Source of the DNA: Conidiobolus incongruus B7586
Lineage: Eukaryota; Entomophthoromycota; Entomophthoromycetes; Entomophthorales; Conidiobolaceae
Reading direction: 5' to 3'
Assembly (NCBI GenBank): GCA_000697335.1
Contig: JNEM01008235.1
Coordinates: 1 to 19,302, forward strand
Length of the DNA: 19,302 nucleotides
The translations under genes were made by a program, and so were the position numbers. This document shows positions 9,026-18,500 of the stretch, one piece after another (within the stretch, counting starts at the first letter, position 1; the number at the start of each line of letters is the position of its first letter). The notes below the pieces were generated by a model, which did no database searches, was not told the origin of the DNA, and saw only the letters and a list, made by a program, of their open reading frames with translations.

Positions 9026-9675
9026 AGTTTTTTTTATATTTTTATAATTATTAAAATATTTATAGTTTAATTAAAATTATTGAGTTTGAATTTTAAAATT
9101 AGAATACTTTATTAAAAAAGTAAATTCAATTTTAAAAAGTACTATTTACCCTTGAACTGTAATCATATTTTATTTAACCAAGATTGAATGAATTAATTTA
9201 TGGGAATTTTAAAATTGATATGACTGATATTTATCAAAATTGAAATAACGATGATTGATGTATAGTTTGATAGATATAAAATAACATTAATTTTTATGTA
9301 TTATGTTAATTATTTCATTTATGTTATTTCTTTTCTTTCAATAATTTAGTCATTTTCTAAATATGTTTCTGAATAATCTATTCAATTAGAAAAAGAAAAT
9401 ATATTAAATAGATAATAAAATATTCAATATAAATATTAACAAAATCAATTTAATGATGTAATTATCCATTAAAATTATAAAGATTTAATACAAATAGCTA
9501 TAATGTTTGGTTAGAGATAAAGAGGTAAAAGAATATAAAATTTAAAATTAAATATATATATTGATAATATTAATCTAAATATGAATATAAGTTAAGTAAG
9601 TACAAAATATATGAAATAATGGATAGAAACTAAAAAATGAAAAATTATACAATATAAAACAGACATAACAATAAA
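9026..9675. other. AT-rich MED15 upstream spacer
   Basis: AT-rich DNA between the MED15 start and tRNA-Lys. A minus-strand TATAAATA lies about 35 nt before the MED15 ATG (9057-9064), but such motifs are expected by chance here. No other gene is visible. Confidence 0.6.
9656..9659 (-). terminator. Pol III terminator of tRNA-Lys
   Basis: TTTT on the minus strand, 17 nt beyond the tRNA 3' end, is the first T-run of four downstream. A longer T-run follows around 9640-9645. Confidence 0.5.
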
Positions 9676-9748
9676 CACCCAACGTGGGGGTCGAACCCAC
9701 AACCTTGAGATTAAGAGTCTCACGCTCTACCGATTGAGCTAGCCGGGC
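9676..9748 (-). tRNA. tRNA-Lys(CTT)
   Basis: A 73-nt intronless cloverleaf on the minus strand. The parts are acceptor GCCCGGC/GTTGGGT (pairs with three G-T wobbles, including 1-72), D-arm AGCTC...GAGC with loop AATCGGTA, anticodon arm GAGA-CTCTTAA-TCTC with anticodon CTT (codon AAG), and T-arm GTGGG-TTCGACC-CCCAC. The discriminator is G. It is very close to the animal-type Lys(CTT) sequence. The A and B boxes are intact. Confidence 0.95.
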
Positions 9749-10277
9749 ATAATTTTCACTTTACAATAGATTAGATTTTGAATTAACAGTTCTGTTATAT
9801 TAGTCCTCCACCTATACACTTAATACAAGAACTCTATTTAAATATTATCATTCCCATTACTATTTCAATTTATAAAATCTTCAAATATTTTAAATTTTCA
9901 CATTTTGAAATTACATTTATAATTTCATATTCAATTTTCATATTCGCAATTATTTTCATAAATACATGATTAATTTCAAATAATGTATTGCCTTTAATTA
10001 TTAAATCTTTACAATTTACTCAATCTAATCAATTAAAATTGAAAACGAATATAGTGATTATCTATAATTTATATAAAACTATAACCAAAATAATCAAATA
10101 ATTCTAGTGTACAGTGTTATAGCTTGGATAAATAAATATTCAATATCAGAATAAAAAATCGAAAAAATAGAAATTTTATATCTCAATTAGTTAAAGTTCA
10201 AAAATTAGAAATATCTTATTTATATGGTCTGATATGTCAATATATTGTAAAATAAACAACTATAACAAAACATTAAA
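9749..10277. other. AT-rich spacer between tRNA genes
   Basis: No open frame or RNA-like motif seen. Contains upstream DNA for tRNA-Lys and the pol III terminator of tRNA-Asn. Confidence 0.7.
10267..10270 (-). terminator. Pol III terminator of tRNA-Asn
   Basis: TTTT on the minus strand, 7 nt beyond the tRNA 3' end. This is the usual spacing for RNA polymerase III termination. Confidence 0.6.
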
Positions 10278-10351
10278 CGCTCCCAGGTGGGCTTGAACCA
10301 CCAACCTCCCGATTAACAGTCGGACGCGCTAGCCAATTGCGCCATGGAAGC
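10278..10351 (-). tRNA. tRNA-Asn(GTT)
   Basis: A 74-nt intronless cloverleaf on the minus strand. The parts are acceptor GCTTCCA/TGGGAGC (all pairs, one T-G), D-arm GCGC...GCGC with loop AATTGGCTA, anticodon arm TCCGA-CTGTTAA-TCGGG with anticodon GTT (codons AAC/AAT), and T-arm GGTGG-TTCAAGC-CCACC. The discriminator is G. It is 529 nt from tRNA-Lys on the same strand. Confidence 0.95.
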
Positions 10352-11204
10352 TATATTTTTATCAACTAATTATCTAACAATACCAGAACCACAATTTTAC
10401 ATATACTTGACATTTTTTGTTTAATTTAAAATGGATAATTTATAAATTAAAAAATCTATAAAATTTATATTAAAATTGAACTCCAAATTTAATTAAAAAT
10501 ATATTTTAATAAATCAAATTTATTATTTTAAGTATTTAGTTTGATAATTTAATTAATTTTCAAATTTTAACAAGTATTGTGACATAAAATATTAAATGAT
10601 CGTTTTTGATCTTTGTAACTAACTTGAACTCGGATCAAAAATCATTTTAACTGTAGAAATTCTAATAATAAGTTCGCTACTTGCCATTTTAGATATCTGA
10701 TTACATATAAAATGGAACAAAGTTACTCATAACTATATAAATAAATTAAGATATATTAGATGAGTAAATGTTGTATATTTTAATGGATAAAAATTCGATC
10801 AATATAGGTGTGTGATTTTGTGATTTGAGAATCTTAATATAATCATGTTAAATTAGAATATTTCGGTTAAAGTGATTTTTTGATCCAGTTAATATGAATA
10901 AGAAAAAATTGCTAACATTGTCTATTTTTTAAGAAAAAAATATGATTAGTGTGAGTTATTTAATTCATATGGAGATTTAATTAAATATTAAATATTTTAA
11001 TAAAGAATTAAATTAATAATAAAGAATAAAGATTAAAAAATTGGAAAAATATTAGGAAAATTAATTATTAACAAAAGGGAGAGAGGGGCAACTAGGAGAG
11101 CCTATTCACAATTTCATTAAGTTGATCAATGAATTACTACTTTAATGATGGGGACAATCAATGGAATGAAATTTACAAATCGACTCTTAAGTTAAATAAT
11201 TAAA
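10352..11204. other. AT-rich spacer with one stem-loop
   Basis: No open frame of useful length. It holds an imperfect inverted repeat at 10594-10647 (listed separately). The downstream flank of the CAP gene at about 11080-11110 has a short G-rich stretch (AGGGAGAGAGGGGCAACTAGGAG on the plus strand) of unknown meaning. Confidence 0.6.
10594..10647. repeat. Imperfect inverted repeat / stem-loop
   Basis: The left arm AAATGAT-CGT-TTTTGATC (10594-10611) pairs with the right arm GATCAAAAATCATTT (10633-10647). The stem is about 15 bp with a 3-nt bulge and a 21-nt loop. The loop is less AT-rich (GTAACTAACTTGAACTCG). Function unknown; it is isolated between tRNA-Asn and the CAP gene. Confidence 0.4.
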
Positions 11205-12359
11205 TTAGCATTGGACTTCGATCTTGGGTTCTTTACCGGTAGCGTCGGCGGCGAAGTTTTGAGTGTAATATCTACCTTCACCAGCGGATTGACCGTATCC
11301 GAAGAAATCGTAGTCTCCGAGTAAATTTTCGCGATGGTATTGGGATTCTTCCCATCCCTTTTGGGCTTCGACATAGGATTCTTGGCCGTTAGCAATGTTT
11401 TCGGCAGCGCCTCCCCATTTGAAACCTTCAGATTCGATACGTTGAGCGAGTTGAGAACCGTTGGAACCATCATGGCTAAGTCTGTCAATGTTCTTCATAT
11501 CTTGAGAGTGATGTTGAGCAGCAGCAGCGAGCTTGTCACTCCAGTACAAAGGCTTCTTTCCGTGTTGGGCACGGAATTTGTTGACAAGACAGAGACACTT
11601 CTTACCGACATCGGAAGGAGGAACATTGTTGGTGGGTTGTTCAGGCTTCTTGGGGGGTTGTTCGGGTTCAACAGGCTTGGTAGGGGATTGGGGTTGTTCA
11701 GGCTGTTGAGGCTTTTCGGGTTGAGTAGGATATTGAGGTTGTTCGGGTTGAGTAGGATATTGGGGTTGTTCGGGTTGAGTGGGATATTGAGGTTGCTGAG
11801 GCTGTTCAGGTTTAGTGGGGTAGCCGTTACAAACGGGAATGTAACCCTTATTACCTTCAGCAGCAGAACCTAAGATGACGGAAGCAACACCGTTTTTGTA
11901 GCTGCAAGAAACAACATCGAAATCAGGGCTGAAGAGATGGCTCTTCTTGTCAGCAGAGATAGAATCAGCAATAGCGTCTAAGGAAGAGAAACCAGCATAG
12001 TACTTTTCGGTGTATTTGCTCAACGAGAGACCAGCTTGTTGGAACTTATCGAAAAGGTTGGTATCTTGGTAACCCTTAGAAGCATATTGAGCAGCAAGGA
12101 ATTGATTGATGGATTGGAAATTGTCAACGACAGCAAGAGGCTTAAGGCCTACCTGGGCACGAGCGTCATTGAGTTTGCAGACAAAGTATAGGTTATCGTA
12201 GTTACCGGGTTGGCTGGGCTTGGTAGGGTAACCAGGAGTAGCAGTGGGGTAAGAGGGAGCAGGAGTAGGAGTGGGAGTAGGCTTGACTACCTGATAATGA
12301 GCATCACAGATGCTGATATAGGAGACAATAGCAGAGATGATGAAGCTGGAAAACTGCAT
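11205..12359 (-). CDS. Secreted double-CAP (PR-1/SCP-like) protein
   Basis: 384 residues, single exon. The signal peptide is at 1-20 (FSSFIISAIVSYISICDA), followed by a P/T-rich linker (26-52). CAP-like module 1 (about 58-178) is diverged. A proline-rich repeat linker (180-244) comes next, then canonical CAP module 2 (about 252-384). Module 2 carries CLCLVNKFRAQHGKKPL, H296 in SHDG, E320 in AENIA, WEES (336-339), H342 in YHRENL and RYYTQNF. Module 1 aligns with it without gaps over 23 residues (C61/C257, N64, R67, A68, Q69, G71, K73, P74, L75, D79). It keeps E118 and H141 at matching spacing but lacks an obvious SHDG histidine. Each module has a Cys near its start (61; 257) and at its end (177; 384), which suggests a disulfide in each. 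Fungal CAP proteins such as yeast Pry1 and Rbt4-type proteins are secreted sterol/lipid-binding or wall-associated factors; ligand and role here are inferred. C-ending codon bias suggests high expression. Confidence 0.88.
   Translation of the reverse strand: MQFSSFIISAIVSYISICDAHYQVVKPTPTPTPAPSYPTATPGYPTKPSQPGNYDNLYFVCKLNDARAQVGLKPLAVVDNFQSINQFLAAQYASKGYQDTNLFDKFQQAGLSLSKYTEKYYAGFSSLDAIADSISADKKSHLFSPDFDVVSCSYKNGVASVILGSAAEGNKGYIPVCNGYPTKPEQPQQPQYPTQPEQPQYPTQPEQPQYPTQPEKPQQPEQPQSPTKPVEPEQPPKKPEQPTNNVPPSDVGKKCLCLVNKFRAQHGKKPLYWSDKLAAAAQHHSQDMKNIDRLSHDGSNGSQLAQRIESEGFKWGGAAENIANGQESYVEAQKGWEESQYHRENLLGDYDFFGYGQSAGEGRYYTQNFAADATGKEPKIEVQC
11709..11789 (-). repeat. Three 27-bp tandem repeats in CAP linker
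   Basis: Three units of nine residues (QYPTQPEQP twice, then QYPTQPEKP; residues 191-217) inside a longer P/Q/E-rich linker at 11628-11822. The repeat separates the two CAP modules and is a likely site of length variation between strains. Confidence 0.8.
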
Positions 12360-12421
12360 AATGAACCAGAAAATGGGGACTAAACGCTATACTTGTACAG
12401 ATCATTGTGCCATTCTTCTCA

Positions 12422-12431
12422 TTTATATAAA
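12422..12431 (-). promoter_or_regulatory. TATA box of the CAP gene
   Basis: TTTATATAAA, 63-72 nt upstream of the CAP start codon, in a locally less AT-rich promoter. It predicts a leader of only about 30-40 nt. A partly similar stretch (ATTCTATCTCTTACATTTAAAAC, plus strand from about 14352) lies upstream of the decayed paralogue. Confidence 0.6.
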
Positions 12432-13702
12432 ACTTTGAAATGGATACAAATTTTTCTGTTCTCCATTACCAGTTTTTATCAAGTTAGTATCAAGTTAATT
12501 AAAATTTGATTTGTTCACTCTGAGTTAAAGACCTAAAAATTTGATAAGTGAATTTGGTTGTTAAGGAGTGTGGTAAAAATTTGATATTATGTTACAAATC
12601 ATATTATATAGAGATTGTGAGGTTTAACAACAAAAATTCCTTTACCATATGTATTATTATATAACAGTTTGAATATCTTATTTTGATAGGTTCAATCAAA
12701 ATAAACATATATATTAATTAGTGAAAAAATCAAAAGTATGATATATATATAATATATTAATGAATATAATTACAGTTATTTGTTTATCAAATTTTTGACG
12801 ATCAAACTATTATATTATGTTAAATTCTTGTATATATTAATTTAAGCTTTGCATTTTTGAATTATTTTTGAATATATCTTTTTATTTATTTTATATTTTA
12901 AAGAATTATATGAATCGATGATACAAATAATCCATTTATATTCTAATAATTTTAGACATTATAAAATCATTTAATTAGTTGTTGTATTTACAATAACAGA
13001 ATGATCACTGTAAATATATTTAAAAATTATATCAATTATATTTATCATATCATTTAAAAAATTGAATAATAAATTAAATTTTGTATTGAATGTGAAATTG
13101 AGAAGAGTTTATTGGATATAGTAATGATAAATCAGTTAATAATTTTATCTAGTTTGAGACCTTAATTTTAACAAATATTATATCTCTTAAAGATAAGTTT
13201 AGTTATGGTATTTTGAACTAAATTTAATATTAATTTTCATTTATATTTTAAATATTTGAATTTTTGTTTGTTGATTTTATATATTAATATTAAAAAATTA
13301 TTCAATTTCTTTTTATATAAAAATATTTTAGCTTTATATAACAAAGAAATTTCAATTATTCATAGGGATTGTTGACAATTAAAAGGGATAAGGTTTACAT
13401 TGGGCTAACATAGGAGTTCTGAAATAGACCCTTTAATAATCAGAGAAATAATCGGATTTCTCTTCACTTTAGATGATGTTGATGATATAATTTTATTATA
13501 TTTGTGTTTAACATATTTGCAATTTATTCATTCAAATATTATAAATTTTTTGAGTTGGAATATTTTATCAAACAAAACCTTAGGATAGGGATTGTATAAG
13601 TTTAATGAAACATTATTCAATAATTAATTTCAAGATACTTAAAATATATTTAAATTTTTCTCGGCATGGATGTTGATAATCACTCAAATCAAAGCTTAGA
13701 CC
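12432..13702. other. AT-rich spacer between CAP gene and its decayed copy
   Basis: Mostly very AT-rich. A less AT-rich patch at about 13365-13480 (GGGATTGTTGACAATT, then GGGCTAACATAGGAG) has no long open frame. It could be an old flank of the duplication or further gene debris. No gene is supported. Confidence 0.6.
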
Positions 13703-14328
13703 ACTATAGTTAATTTCACTCCTGGTTTTATTTTTCGTGAAATTGGAAACATAATCTTGAGTGTAGTATCTGCGATTGTTGAATTGGGCGAAACTAAAGA
13801 ATTGGTGGTCACCAAATATCATTTTACATTGACCAAAGGGTTTGTATCAACTTTTAGTAACCGCTTCTTAGTTTGAATGATCTTAGCAATATCTTCGGTA
13901 CCTTCGGAGAATATGACGTTACGATATTCAATACATTTATTACAAAGACTACTTTTACTTTTGTAATATCGTAATTGAATATGTTTTCTCAGCCATAAGG
14001 TCATCATGGTCTTTAGCAGTTAGAGCACCTTGTCACTTCAATGAAATTATTACTTACCTCAATGTTTAAGTATAACATAAATAAAACAAAAACTCATCTT
14101 ACCAGCGTTATCATATTTGACTGTGACTGTGTTGTCAGTAGTGAATTGTTATTGATTATTGCGATTGTGATAAGTGGGAATAGATTAAGAATTTTGTTCG
14201 TTATTGTCATTGTGATGATTGTGAGTCATCGGGGAATGGAAAGAATTGCTATTGTGCATAGGGAAAACAGTATCACGGATGCCGAAGTAGGACACAATAG
14301 TAATAATGATAACTTAAAAGAACTGTAA
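13703..14328 (-). pseudogene. Decayed CAP-protein paralogue
   Basis: Minus-strand relic of the neighbouring CAP gene. The old signal peptide aligns without gaps: LQFF*VIIITIVSYFGIRD against MQFSSFIISAIVSYISICD. The start codon is now TTA (14326-14328). In the same frame, DNAGKMSFCFIYVILKH*GK, then **FH*SDK, matches module 2 of the intact protein (DVGKKCLCLV... to WSDK). CIEY...TEDIAK matches RIES...AENIAN without gaps. After a one-base frame change at about 13820, FGDHQFFSFAQF and RRYYTQD match LGDYDFFGYGQS and GRYYTQN. About nine in-frame stops occur, some explained by single changes (TGG to TGA, AAG to TAA). The spacer between signal peptide and CAP module is only about 54 codons and His/Asn-rich, so the N-terminal module and proline repeat are absent. 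It probably arose by tandem duplication on the same strand 1.3 kb away. The C-terminal limit is approximate. Confidence 0.85.
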
Positions 14329-14709
14329 ACTGAAACTATATTGTAAATATCAATTCTATCTCTTACATTTAAAACAAATATTTGAAAAGTACATTAGGTT
14401 TACAATTTTCAGTACTTTGTTTTCATCTATTATATCTAGACTCTAAAAATTGAATATTAATTCCGCTTTTATTTTCAATTATTTGCACTATTAAAATTAT
14501 TGTAGAATTTTATTATAATTAAAATTTTTTTTAATAATATTATTCCAAAAATTTTTAAAATAAGAATTTACCTATTTAAAAAAAATTAAATGAGAGAAAT
14601 TGAAAATTTGAATTAGAAATAGATAAATTGAGGTAATAAGATTTGATCAAGTGGACAAGTGGAATTGAATGCATACTACATCTCATCATTAAATAATTCA
14701 TTTATCAAA

Positions 14710-15070
14710 TTAAACATTATAAATTATATTAAATTCCTTGATATCATGTATTATGCATATCATAGACCAAAATACTAAAGAGCCACTGTTAACTCGACAA
14801 TTTTCACAATTTCTTGGCAATAACTTTCTTTGTGGTACGTTTAAAGTTCCAAGTAGCGCTACAAACTTGCAAAACGTTTGCTCTTGAGTGACTATTGCTA
14901 ATAAAATTGAGTGGTTTTTGTGAGAATCGCGTAGAGGGAAGTCAATGGGGTTTTACCCTTTCAATTTGTTGATAAAATATGAATGGCGTCACTTTGTGCT
15001 ACAAACTGTGCACTTGACATTTCTTAAACCAATTACGGCTCTAGAATTTCAAATCAAACTAGCATCCCAA
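14710..15070. other. Less AT-rich islet with open frames on both strands
   Basis: The minus strand is open for 80 codons from stop to stop (14952 down to 14710) but has no early ATG. It contains LLAIVTQEQTFCKFVALLGT and a CENC motif. The plus strand has a 44-codon ATG frame (14753-14887). Neither is recognised. The decamer GCTACAAACT occurs twice (about 14859 and 14997). It could be a gene fragment, an exon, or a non-coding RNA. Confidence 0.3.
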
Positions 15071-15367
15071 TAATCCTGCATCAATTCATCCATTTAATTA
15101 TCACCTTCTAAATCACATATTGTCAACTGTCAAGTTAATATCATCCGAGTAATTAAGAATGTATCATTCATATTAAAACTAGTATACCTCTCAAATATTT
15201 TATAAATTTGAATATGTTAAATTGTAATCAAACCAAGAAAAAATAATTAAATTATGTTAAATTTTTAATAAATTTTAAATTAAAATACCAAATAATTAAT
15301 AATTATTAACGGAGTAATAATTGTATATTATATTATTGATAAATTATTTTTAGTTTTTTATTTTATA

Positions 15368-15523
15368 ATGAAATATGCTATGATTGGAAGAATTCTTCAG
15401 GGTAACTGGAGAGTGGTACACTTGATTTCATTTTTTAACGTTGATCTCCTAAGTCTACTACCCCTGTTCGAGTATCCTTACAAATCTATAGTTCGCATCA
15501 AGGTATCCAACATTACTCAATGA
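15368..15523 (+). CDS. Small ORF, 51 residues, unknown
   Basis: An ATG frame beginning MKYAMIGRILQGNWRVVHLI and then Leu/Phe-rich (SFFNVDLLSLLPLFEYPY), in an isolated less AT-rich islet within a desert. No family recognised. A possible donor-like CAAGGTATCC at about 15498 could mean it is part of a spliced gene. It may equally be a relic or chance; no promoter or downstream signal stands out from the AT background. Confidence 0.2.
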   Translation: MKYAMIGRILQGNWRVVHLISFFNVDLLSLLPLFEYPYKSIVRIKVSNITQ

Positions 15524-18500
15524 TTTATTAAATATCGAATCACTTAAAATCAAATTACTAATTTGTGATAGATTTAATTAGTAATTCTAACCAATCTCCT
15601 GAATTCTGTCATATAATAATCACTAATTATATTATTATAATAACCCCCAATAACTTTATAAATTGATAATCATTAAACCATTTTACATTATAACTATTTT
15701 ATTTAATAAGTTATAAAATATTCAGTATTAAAACTTAAAATAGTTTATCCATTAATTAATTTACTATATATCGATGCTCCCAGTAATAACAACAAATATG
15801 ATATCACTTTTTCGCTCTCAAAGTATGTCAAATATCACTAGTACTTGACCCCAATAACGATATGATAATGTGATATATTTTACATCTAATATAATGACAT
15901 TTACCAATATTTACAAATAAATTTTTAATATATTAATAATTTAAAAAAATGGACCTAACTTAATAAATATAAATATAAAATAATATTATAATATTTATTA
16001 TTATTTTGATTTTGATTGATAATAATAGGATTTTAATTTATTAATAATTTATTAATTTATATTTGAATTATCTATAATTAATTATTATTTTGAAAAAAAA
16101 GATGATCCAGAATATAGGTATTAAATCCATAATAATGGATATAATTTATATAGTTTTTAAAATTAACCAAAGCAAGTAATGATATTGGTGGCTTTTATTG
16201 ATTTTTTAATCAATATAATAATGTTAAGAACTTTGAATCATTCACAATATTAATTCATCAATATTATACTTAATAATATAATTATTTTGAGTCAAAGCCA
16301 CATGCTATAATTAAATTAATTAGTTTTTTTTAAATAATATATATTTCATTTAAAATTTTTAAATCATTTAATTATTACCAACTTTTTTTTTATTTAATTT
16401 TATAATATAATTTTTTATTAAATAAAATTAAATTAATAGATTTTTCAAATTTTTAATAATTAACCTATTAAAAATAAATATTTAAGCTTTATAAGGTAAA
16501 ATTTTTGTTTTAATTTAGATAAATTAATATAAAATATTAAATTATTAATTGGGATAAATCCAATATTAATGAATTAATACTATTATGGTATATAATATTA
16601 AAAATTTTTATTGAGCTATTTTTTCCTAATTATAATTGTATGAAAATTAATCATATCAAATAAAATTTAAATGTGAGAGTATAAATTTGAAACGCTTAAT
16701 CAAGTATGAATTATTGATTATAAAGTGAATATCACTATAAAAATATGGTATTATTCTGTTTTGAAATAACAAATAGTTTCCGAACCGGAACTTTCAGAAT
16801 GGATGGTATGTGCTTTAAAATTTGTAATTTTTAGTTGATTTAATATTTTGAAATTGAATGGAATGAATATTTCAAATCAGAATATATATATTTGATTAAT
16901 TTGAAGTATATAATATGAATAATTTATTCTATATTTTATCAAAATGGGGTATTCATTTTATAACCTCAAGGCTTTTACTTATATAATAAAATCGAATTGA
17001 GGAATAAGGGTACATTGATATTTTACTATTAAAAACAAATTTTCTATTTAGTAAATCTCAAGGTTTTAATAAAAATTAAATATATATATATTCAAAAATA
17101 TTATCTCATTTCATGTTATATTTTAAAATAATTAGAAAAATAATATTTGTTAAATATTGTATAGTTGACTTCTTTTAATTTCAAACAAAAAAGCTCTTTA
17201 AAATCAAAGAAAGATATATATATATTTATACATCATTGTATTCAATAAAATACTCATCTTAATGATCAATAAAAAATGAAATATATATTATTATTTTGAT
17301 TATATAATATTTCAAAATTGAATCATATTAATATATTATATTATATTAAACTGTTTGAACCTATTCAAATATAGAATTCTTTCATTGTTGGTATAAATTT
17401 AATCTCAGAGAATCATAGTTTAGATATTTAGTACAATTTTCAAGAAATTAATTAAATTTTTATTAAATAAAAATAATTAGTATATTTTCAAGTATTGTTA
17501 TCTATTATACATATTAAATATATAGTATTAGTGTTTACATAAAAGGAAAGGAAACTTATAATAAAATGGATGTATATAATTATAAAGTATCAAGAAAATT
17601 GATATAATTTACAATTTATAATATTTAATAATATTAAATAGTAGAATTCAAAATGATAAGATTATAGATTAATAATTTTATAAGGTAACAGATCTTTGAC
17701 ATACCCAGTCATATGATATTAAATTCAATCTTCAAAAAAATTTTAAATTCTTATCGATTAATCAAATTATTAGATATTACGCCAATTCACAATTTTCAGA
17801 TTATTTTGGAATTTGATTAATAACAAAAAATGATTAAAAATTGTAATGAGTAAATATAATTCGTGGGACTTTAGATGAAGTTGGGGAAGGTATGAGTTGA
17901 TTGAGTTTGAAACAAAAGGTAATATAGTAATTGAATACAATATATTTACTTAACTTCATTACTGTTATCCAATATATCTTTAGTTAATAATAAGTTCATT
18001 TATCGTATATTTTCATTTTTAAAATGTCTAATTCATTATATTAAAATATCAAATTATTGATTTCAGAATATATCACTACAAAAAAGTAATCGTAATGATG
18101 AAATCATATGATCTTTGATAATAAAATTAAATTTATTAATTGGATATATTCAATTAGATATTACTTTATAATTTTTTAAATAAATAAAATTTTGATTTGT
18201 AATAAAAATAAATTTGAAATCAATTATTAAAACAAGTTAAAAAAATAATATTAAATTTTATCTCAGTTAATTATAGCACTCACTCAATTTTGAAAATACC
18301 GTAGCAGTAAATTCAACTAAATACACTTTTAAATTGAATATATTAAATGATTTATTAATTTTATATACCGTAAGGTTGATTTAAGTATATTTTGATTAGT
18401 AAAATTATTGATATATTTAAGTATTTGATCAGATAATTTTATGAAAAATCAGAGGTTAAGTCTCAAAATTTTTATGAAATTAATGCAATATAGTATATTA

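Noticed and set aside
11334-11873. Plus-strand 179-codon ORF with Leu/Phe/Gly/Arg repeats
   Set aside because: Antisense of the CAP gene and its proline repeat linker.
13990-14060. A GTAAGT donor, CTAAC and AAG on the minus strand that suggest a 48-nt intron in the CAP relic
   Set aside because: The supposed intron falls inside sequence that aligns codon by codon with GKKPLYWSDKL of the intact CAP protein, so it is decayed coding sequence. The plus-strand ACTTACCT there is likewise not a U1 snRNA.
14041-14328. Plus-strand ORF of 95 codons, hydrophobic, that could pass as a membrane protein
   Set aside because: It is the exact antisense of the N-terminal part of the CAP pseudogene, whose minus-strand frame aligns with the intact gene; the plus-strand frame is a shadow.
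14753-14960. Match of ATTGCTAAT to the U4 snRNA core
   Set aside because: The conserved U4 5' end and stem II partner are absent around it, and no Sm site is recognisable.
15401-15480. tRNA-like A box (TGGAGAGTGG) and B box (GTTCGAGT)
   Set aside because: No acceptor or T-stem pairing can be formed around them; spacing alone does not make a tRNA.
15430-15515. Minus-strand NYRFVRILEQG resembling the start of a protein kinase domain
   Set aside because: Stops follow immediately and no glycine loop, VAIK lysine or later kinase motifs are present; judged chance.
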